NCBI GenBank assembly: GCA_946534895.1
Contig: CAMNDE010000027.1
Location: forward strand, 1-40,654
DNA: 40,654 nucleotides
Direction: 5' to 3'
DNA from: UBA2943 sp946534895
Lineage (GTDB): Bacteria > Bacillota > Clostridia > Christensenellales > Aristaeellaceae
This document shows positions 33,345 through 40,654 of this stretch, one piece after another (position 1 is the first letter of the stretch; every line of letters begins with the position of its first letter). Made by a program: the position numbers and the translations under genes. Under the pieces are notes generated by a model that was not told where the DNA came from, did not search any database, and saw only the letters and a program-made list of their open reading frames with translations.

Positions 33345-33470
33345 GTTACATTCCTCCAACTGATGTATTCTGGATTCGGGAAGCATAATCCGTCAGGCGC
33401 ACCCAACAGAAATCTTCTTCTGTGCCTGTGGAAATTCCAGAAGCACGGATACAAATACGTCCACCTTGAA

Positions 33471-33499
33471 ATTTTAGCACAATCATTCTGAATTGAAAA
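33471..33499 (-). promoter_or_regulatory. Candidate promoter of efp
   Basis: On the minus strand, TTTTCA (33494-33499), a 17-bp spacer, and TAAAAT (33471-33476). It leaves a leader of about 120 nt before the efp start. Confidence 0.5.
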
Positions 33500-33599
33500 G
33501 TATGTTTTTCTCCAGCCCTTCACTTTTTCCTGATTTTCATGGTGAAGCCTGGCCTTTCCGACCTCTGCAAAAAACGGCAATATATTAATGTAGAAATAC

Positions 33600-33628
33600 T
33601 TCCTAAACAGCTGAAAAAGTGGTAAAAT
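33600..33628 (+). promoter_or_regulatory. Candidate promoter of gyrB
   Basis: TTCCTA (33600-33605), a 17-bp spacer, and TAAAAT (33623-33628). The -10 is good and the -35 weak. Transcription would start near 33635. Confidence 0.45.
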
Positions 33629-33634
33629 ATGTCG

Positions 33635-33858
33635 ATGGTATCTGCTCTGTCAGAATGCTTCCGTCAGGGGGCGGTGACTGGCCGCTCCGAAAGACGCAGA
33701 CCGGGCGGCGGGACGCTGCCATTGCGCCTGGAACATGCTCTCCCCGGCAGTTCAGATCATCATCAGAACGGCCGCTCTTGCGGCTTTCTGTCCCCCGTCA
33801 GCGTCAGGCCATATGGCAGGGACGCGGCTTAATGAAACTGAAGTTGTGAGGTTTTATC
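33635..33858 (+). promoter_or_regulatory. Long GC-rich gyrB leader with hairpins
   Basis: This leader of about 224 nt has no convincing gene; two short open frames here have no ribosome sites. It can form several hairpins. GCCGC/GCGGC with a TCTT loop (33771-33784) is followed by TTTCTGT and is terminator-like. Another has an outer stem GTCCC/GGGAC (33790-33794 with 33819-33823) around GCC-ATAT-GGC (33808-33817). No known RNA family is recognised. Confidence 0.4.
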
Positions 33859-35868
33859 ATGTCAGAAGAAATCAGGGACGCCAGACCCACTCAGGAAGAT
33901 CTGGAAGCCCAGGCTCAGGCGGAAATTGAGCAGGCCACCCAGGTAACTGAAGATTATGGTGAGGATCAGATTCAGGTGCTGGAAGGGCTTGAGGCGGTTC
34001 GCAAACGCCCCGGCATGTATATCGGTTCCACAGATGTACGGGGACTGCACCATCTTGTCTATGAGATCGTGGACAACTCCATTGATGAAGCGCTGGCCGG
34101 CTTCTGTCACGAGATTGACGTCACACTGGAAAAAGACGGTTCTGTCACCGTGCGCGATGACGGCCGCGGATTCCCGGTCGGCATTCATGCCAAAACCGGC
34201 CGTCCGGCAGTGGAGGTCTGCCTGACCATTCTGCACGCCGGCGGCAAATTCGGCGGAGGAGGCTACAAGGTTTCCGGCGGCCTGCACGGCGTCGGCGCCT
34301 CCGTTGTCAATGCCCTCTCCCGCCACCTCACGGTGACGGTCTATCAGGACGGGAAAATCTATCAGCAGGAATACGAGCGCGGCAAGTATCTCTATGACCT
34401 CAGAGTCATCGGGGAAACCGACCGTACCGGCACCACCATTCAGTTCTGGCCCGACGTCCGTTCAGCCGAGAATCCGGAAGGCATTTTCGAAACCGGCGAG
34501 TTCGAGTTTGACACGCTGAAAACGCGCCTGAGAGAAATGGCCTTCCTGAACAAGGGGATCCGGATCATCTACCGGGATGAACGCCCGGATGAGCCTGTAG
34601 AGCGGGATTTCTGCTACAAGGGCGGTCTCAAGGAGTTCGTCAAGTACCTCAACCGCAACAAGACCCCGCTCTTTCCTGAACCGATCTATACCGAGGGCGT
34701 CAAGGACGGTATTCTGGTGGAAGTCGCCATGCAGTACAACGACTCCTATCAGGAGAACATCTACACGTTCGCCAATAATATCGCCACGCCGGACGGCGGC
34801 ACCCATCTCATGGGCTTCAATACCGCGCTGACCCGTGCCATCAACGACTACGGCCGGCGTTTCAAGATTCTCAAGGATTCGGAATCCAACCTGAAAGGCG
34901 AAGATGTCCGTGAATCCCTCACCGCCATCGTATCCATCAAGATGGAGGATCCCCAGTTTGAGAGTCAGACCAAGTCCAAGCTCGGATCCGGTCAGGTCCG
35001 CGGCGTGGTGGACACCCTGGTGACCAAGGAACTGACAACCTATCTGGAGGAAAATCCCCCCATCGCAAAATCCATTCTGGAAAAATGCGTAGGCGCGGCC
35101 CGTGCCCGTGAAGCTGCCCGCAAGGCCAGGGAAATGACGCGCAGGAAAACCGTTCTGGAGACCGCTTCCCTGCCCGGAAAGCTCGCTGACTGTTCCGAAC
35201 GTGATCCCGCCAAGTGCGAGATCTTCATGGTGGAGGGCGATTCCGCCGGCGGTTCTGCCAAGGAAGGCCGTGACCGTCATTTCCAGGCCATCCTCCCCCT
35301 GCGAGGAAAAATCCTGAACGTGGAAAAGACCCGTCTTGACCGTGCCCTGTCCAATCAGGAGATCAAGGCCATGATTACCGCCTTTGGCTGCGGCATCGGT
35401 GAAGAATTCGACGAGACCAAGCTTCGCTATCACCGGATTGTGTGTATGACCGATGCTGATGTGGACGGTGCCCATATCCGGATTCTGCTTCTGACCTTCT
35501 TCTACCGTTACATGCGGCCGCTTGTGGAAAAAGGCTATGTGTATGCTGCCATGCCGCCGCTGTACAAGGTCACCCGTGGCAAGTTCGAAAAGTATGTGTA
35601 CGACGACGATGAACTGCAGCGGGTTCTGGATGAAATCGGACGCGATCCGAAGCCGGATATCCAGCGCTACAAAGGCCTTGGTGAAATGTCTTCCGAGCAG
35701 CTCTGGTCCACCACCATGAATCCCGAAACCCGGACCATGATGCAGATCACCCCGCAGGATGCGATGGAAGCCGATCAGCTCTTCACCCTGCTCATGGGTG
35801 ACCAGGTGGAGCCGCGTAAACAGTTCATTCAGCAGAACAGTGATCTGGTAAAGGATCTCGATATCTGA
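33859..35868 (+). CDS. gyrB: DNA gyrase subunit B
   Basis: GyrB provides the ATPase that drives negative supercoiling with GyrA. The 669-residue protein has the GHKL ATPase motifs: DNSIDEA with Asn73, DGRGFPVGIH (101-110) and GGLHGVGASVVNALS (140-154). The TOPRIM motif VEGDSAGGS lies near residue 458, and DADVDGAH near 533. The C-terminal KGLGEMSSEQLW segment is typical. Before the usual family start (YGEDQIQVLEGLEAVRKRPG) lies an acidic N-terminal extension of about 32 residues. No alternative start is available inside it. A GAGG site precedes the ATG. gyrA follows after 11 bases in one operon. Confidence 0.98.
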   Translation: MSEEIRDARPTQEDLEAQAQAEIEQATQVTEDYGEDQIQVLEGLEAVRKRPGMYIGSTDVRGLHHLVYEIVDNSIDEALAGFCHEIDVTLEKDGSVTVRDDGRGFPVGIHAKTGRPAVEVCLTILHAGGKFGGGGYKVSGGLHGVGASVVNALSRHLTVTVYQDGKIYQQEYERGKYLYDLRVIGETDRTGTTIQFWPDVRSAENPEGIFETGEFEFDTLKTRLREMAFLNKGIRIIYRDERPDEPVERDFCYKGGLKEFVKYLNRNKTPLFPEPIYTEGVKDGILVEVAMQYNDSYQENIYTFANNIATPDGGTHLMGFNTALTRAINDYGRRFKILKDSESNLKGEDVRESLTAIVSIKMEDPQFESQTKSKLGSGQVRGVVDTLVTKELTTYLEENPPIAKSILEKCVGAARAREAARKAREMTRRKTVLETASLPGKLADCSERDPAKCEIFMVEGDSAGGSAKEGRDRHFQAILPLRGKILNVEKTRLDRALSNQEIKAMITAFGCGIGEEFDETKLRYHRIVCMTDADVDGAHIRILLLTFFYRYMRPLVEKGYVYAAMPPLYKVTRGKFEKYVYDDDELQRVLDEIGRDPKPDIQRYKGLGEMSSEQLWSTTMNPETRTMMQITPQDAMEADQLFTLLMGDQVEPRKQFIQQNSDLVKDLDI

Positions 35869-35879
35869 GGAGAATACAG

Positions 35880-38402
<2,523 letters not shown>

Positions 38403-38443
38403 TCATCATGCCTGATTTTCCACGGTCCATATCCGAAAGCATA

Positions 38444-38478
38444 AAGAAGACTGGCAGACAGCTGCCGGTCTTCTTTTT
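38444..38478 (+). terminator. Intrinsic terminator of gyrBA
   Basis: A 14-bp stem (38444-38457 with 38462-38475, one wobble pair) and ACAG loop run into TTTTT. Confidence 0.9.
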
Positions 38479-38486
38479 CGTACACC

Positions 38487-38532
38487 AAAAGACGCTGACG
38501 TCCGGTTCCTGTCAGGACTTCAGCGTCTTTTT
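38487..38532. terminator. Terminator of thrC (also readable on the plus strand)
   Basis: AAAAGACGCTGA (38487-38498) pairs with TCAGCGTCTTTT (38520-38531), with an inner GTCC/GGAC pair. On the minus strand it follows the thrC stop by 34 bases and ends in TTTT. Confidence 0.82.
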
Positions 38533-38565
38533 GCAGATCATGTTATTCTGTTGTATTCCAGCCGG

Positions 38566-40065
38566 TCATCCCAGCGCTTCCATCACCGCATCACCCATGG
38601 CCCGGGAACTGTTCTCGCATTCCGCGTGCTGTACCACAGGCAGTGTCTGAAGGCGCTTTACCTGTTCCGGGACATCCTGACCGGTAACCCCGGCCAGAAT
38701 CTCGGCACATGCAAAGGCATCCAGATGCCGTACCGCCTTGTCTCCCTGCAGGGCAGCCGCCACATCCTGACAGAACTTGAACGGGCTTGCCGTTGAGACA
38801 ATCACGGCCGTCGTCTCATCCCCGGTTCTGCGACGATAATCTCTGAGTACCTTGGACGCGACCGCGGTATGCGGATCCAGCAGATAGCTGAACTGAGAAA
38901 AGACATCCGCGATCTCAGCCTTGGTCTCCTTGTCATCCGCACAGCCCGCAGCAAAGACCGTCTTCATCCATTCCATCCGCTGCTCGCCGACGCCGTAGCT
39001 GCCGCATTCCCTGAGCTGTTCCATCCAGGTCTTCACCAGACCTCCGTCCCGGTCCGCTGACTCATAGAGAAGGCGCTCGAGATTGGAGGAAACCAGAATG
39101 TCCATGGACGGAGAAATGGTTTTGTAGAACATCCGATGGACAGAGTAAATGCCGGAATTGAAGAAATCCGTCAGTACATCATTTCGATTGCTTGCGCAGA
39201 TCAGTCTGCCGATGGGAAGCCCCATGCACCTTGCATAGTAGCCCGCCAGAATATTGCCGAAGTTTCCGGTGGGCACAACAAAATTCACCGGTTCGCCAAG
39301 CGTTACGGAACCTCTGGACACCAGATCGGCATATGCGCTGAAATAATAAATGACCTGAGGAACAAGCCGTCCAAAATTAATGCTGTTGGCTGAAGACAGA
39401 ATCCGTCCGCTGTCCCCCATCCGCTGCGCGAAATCCGGATCCGTAAACAGTTCCTTGACGCCGCGCTGTGCATCATCAAAATTGCCCCGGACAGCGATCA
39501 CATGCGTATTGTTTCCGTTTGTGGTCACCATCTGAAGCCTCTGCACGTCACTGACCCCGTCCCGGGGATAGAATACCGTGCAGCTGGTTCCGGGCACATT
39601 TCTGAATCCTTCCAGGGCCGCTTTTCCGGTGTCGCCGGATGTTGCCACCAAAATGCTGATTTCCCGCTTTTCCCCCGCTTTACCGGCTGCCTTCATCATC
39701 AGGTGCGGCAAAAGCTGAAGCGCCATATCCTTGAACGCCAGGGTCGGTCCGTGAAACAGTTCAAGCACGTGCGTCTGGCTGTCCAGTTCATGCATCGGAG
39801 CGATATCGGGATGATCAAACTTTTCCGGCGCATATGCGCTCATCACGGATTCTGCTATCTCATCCGATGTATAGTCCTCAAGAAAGAACGCAAGTATTTT
39901 CTTGGCTCTTTCCTGATAGTTCATGGAGGTGAGCTTCTCCAGATCAGACTGTCCAATCTGCGGAAACATGGCCGGTACGTACAGGCCTCCATCCTTGGCA
40001 ATACCCTCTAGGATAGCCTGGGAAGCGGTGACACATGCCCCGCCGCGTGTTGAAAAAAACGACAT
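38566..40065 (-). CDS. thrC: Threonine synthase
   Basis: Threonine synthase converts O-phosphohomoserine to threonine with pyridoxal phosphate. The 499-residue length fits the longer class with an N-terminal extension. The PLP lysine is Lys112 in HGPTLAFKDMALQ, and SGDTGKAALEGF and PTGNFGNILAGYYA are the phosphate- and cofactor-binding loops. Start 40065 has AGGAGG six bases upstream; the in-frame ATG at 40080 is within the ribosome site region. The gene stands alone without hom or thrB in the window. No leader peptide or attenuator rich in Thr/Ile codons was found. Confidence 0.96.
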   Translation of the reverse strand: MSFFSTRGGACVTASQAILEGIAKDGGLYVPAMFPQIGQSDLEKLTSMNYQERAKKILAFFLEDYTSDEIAESVMSAYAPEKFDHPDIAPMHELDSQTHVLELFHGPTLAFKDMALQLLPHLMMKAAGKAGEKREISILVATSGDTGKAALEGFRNVPGTSCTVFYPRDGVSDVQRLQMVTTNGNNTHVIAVRGNFDDAQRGVKELFTDPDFAQRMGDSGRILSSANSINFGRLVPQVIYYFSAYADLVSRGSVTLGEPVNFVVPTGNFGNILAGYYARCMGLPIGRLICASNRNDVLTDFFNSGIYSVHRMFYKTISPSMDILVSSNLERLLYESADRDGGLVKTWMEQLRECGSYGVGEQRMEWMKTVFAAGCADDKETKAEIADVFSQFSYLLDPHTAVASKVLRDYRRRTGDETTAVIVSTASPFKFCQDVAAALQGDKAVRHLDAFACAEILAGVTGQDVPEQVKRLQTLPVVQHAECENSSRAMGDAVMEALG

Positions 40066-40106
40066 TTCGTTCCTCCTCATACATGCTGCACAAGCTCAGG
40101 ATATGG

Positions 40107-40142
40107 AAATGGGGCGGCAGTCATGCCTGCCACCCCATTTTT
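40107..40142 (-). terminator. Intrinsic terminator after the small P-loop gene
   Basis: AAATGGGGCGGCAG (40107-40120) and CTGCCACCCCATTT (40127-40140) form a 14-bp stem. One position is a C/A mismatch in plus-strand RNA but a G-U pair in minus-strand RNA, so the stem is continuous only for the minus-strand transcript ending at 40155. Confidence 0.7.
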
Positions 40143-40154
40143 ATGCCGACCGCA

Positions 40155-40565
40155 TCAGATCAGATACTTGCTGACAAACTCAGGCAGGGTTGCGGGATCC
40201 GCGCTCACAGAAAGCACGAAGTTCACACCATGCTTGGCGCTCAGCTCTTCCATGCTGGAGAACAGCCACTGGCTCTCCGCCAGGTCTGTCTTGCAGAGCT
40301 TCATGAAGGCATCGATAAAAATTGTACCCACGTCGAAATTCTGGCTCAGCATTCCGGACAGGAAGCCCACAAACATTTCCGGAGTATGCACATGGTATTC
40401 ACCCGCATTGATAAAACGGACTTTATGATCAATATCGAACATATACCGATTGTCATCATCCAAAAACAGAACATCATGGGTGCCTTCCTTGGCAGCATCG
40501 TTGGTCATGTCAATCAGCCGCTTGGTCTTTCCGGAACCCTTGAGACCTGCAATAATCTGAATCAT
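40155..40565 (-). CDS. Small P-loop NTPase-like protein, function unknown
   Basis: This is a 136-residue protein with a clear Walker A motif, GLKGSGKT (7-14), at its N-terminus, and a Walker-B-like strand, GTIFIDAF (about 80-87). It resembles short proteins in clostridia loosely annotated as PilT- or ATPase-like. It is far smaller than any such full-length motor, and no arginine finger or secretion motif is visible. It may be a nucleotide-binding regulator. The AGGAGGGG site precedes the ATG. A palindrome lies in its leader. It is upstream of thrC, from which it is separated by a terminator. Confidence 0.8.
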   Translation of the reverse strand: MIQIIAGLKGSGKTKRLIDMTNDAAKEGTHDVLFLDDDNRYMFDIDHKVRFINAGEYHVHTPEMFVGFLSGMLSQNFDVGTIFIDAFMKLCKTDLAESQWLFSSMEELSAKHGVNFVLSVSADPATLPEFVSKYLI

Positions 40566-40584
40566 CGGGAACCCCTCCTACATT

Positions 40585-40598
40585 GTTCTTCTAAGAAC
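40585..40598. promoter_or_regulatory. Palindrome in the P-loop gene leader
   Basis: GTTCTT-CT-AAGAAC is a perfect 6+2+6 inverted repeat between the -10 element and the ribosome site, just after the predicted transcription start near 40600. It could be an operator; no matching second site was found in the window. Confidence 0.4.
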
Positions 40599-40606
40599 CT
40601 GGACAA

Positions 40607-40635
40607 ATTATACCTGATTTTCCAATAGGATGCAA
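40607..40635 (-). promoter_or_regulatory. Promoter of the small P-loop gene
   Basis: On the minus strand, TTGCAT (40630-40635), a 17-bp spacer, and perfect TATAAT (40607-40612), about 40 bases upstream of the start. Confidence 0.65.
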
Positions 40636-40654
40636 TCCCCCCCTGATTCCATGC

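Noticed and set aside
33619..33849. Small open frame of 76 codons in the gyrB leader
   Set aside because: No ribosome site, Arg/Pro/Ser-rich translation, and potential RNA hairpins in the same stretch.

Overview
The window looks like chromosomal DNA of a moderately GC-rich member of the Bacillota, probably class Clostridia and possibly an uncultured gut or rumen lineage. The evidence is strong GGAGG-type ribosome binding sites, housekeeping-sigma promoters of the TTGACA/TATAAT kind, and families typical of that group: a GldG-type ABC system, YitT, a CD1247-type zinc-ribbon protein, an EF-P with lysine at position 32, and a CxxC-x17-CxxC protein. The lineage is an inference. I saw no phage, plasmid, insertion-sequence, CRISPR, tRNA or rRNA features.

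Layout. 1-3232 (minus): a three-gene ABC export system (ATPase, permease, GldG-like auxiliary protein). 3337-4871 (plus): mnmE with its own promoter and leader hairpin, converging on an AI-2E-family membrane protein (minus). 6247-8065 (plus): a YitT-family protein and a TrmH-type RNA methyltransferase, converging on guaB (minus). This guaB encodes an unusual IMP dehydrogenase that resembles the Tritrichomonas foetus enzyme. 9742-14827 (minus): two large, tightly coupled genes that I could not assign to a known system. One has a tubulin/Rossmann-like nucleotide-binding start and a coiled coil; the other has actin/Hsp70-like ATPase motifs. 14885-18230 (minus): an envelope-polysaccharide operon (polyprenyl-phosphate sugar transferase, sugar nucleotidyltransferase, galE). 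It is divergent from a multi-pass membrane protein (18397-19629), which is followed by a heterodimeric ABC exporter (19691-23318).

23388-25203: an ECF sigma factor overlapping a membrane DUF4349 protein that is probably its anti-sigma partner. 25309-26583: a degenerate nucleotidyltransferase-fold protein with a Cro/CI-type regulator carrying a LexA/S24-like C-terminal domain. 26641-27246 (minus): a secreted protein of unknown function. 27471-27695: a candidate structured RNA of about 225 nt, with a strong promoter, 5' and 3' ends that pair, and a U-tract. It lies just upstream of a small zinc-ribbon protein gene. 28124-31297: glnS and gltX in tandem, followed by a secreted phosphodiester-glycosidase-family protein. 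32332-33344 (minus): efp and the CD1247-type protein. 33859-38402 (plus): gyrB and gyrA behind a long GC-rich leader. 38566-40565 (minus): thrC and a small P-loop protein.

Most of the window is housekeeping: translation (mnmE, efp, glnS, gltX), topology (gyrBA), nucleotide and amino-acid synthesis (guaB, thrC) and cell-envelope export. The parts most worth a second look are the tubulin-like/actin-like gene pair, the structured RNA upstream of the zinc-ribbon gene, and the protist-like IMP dehydrogenase.
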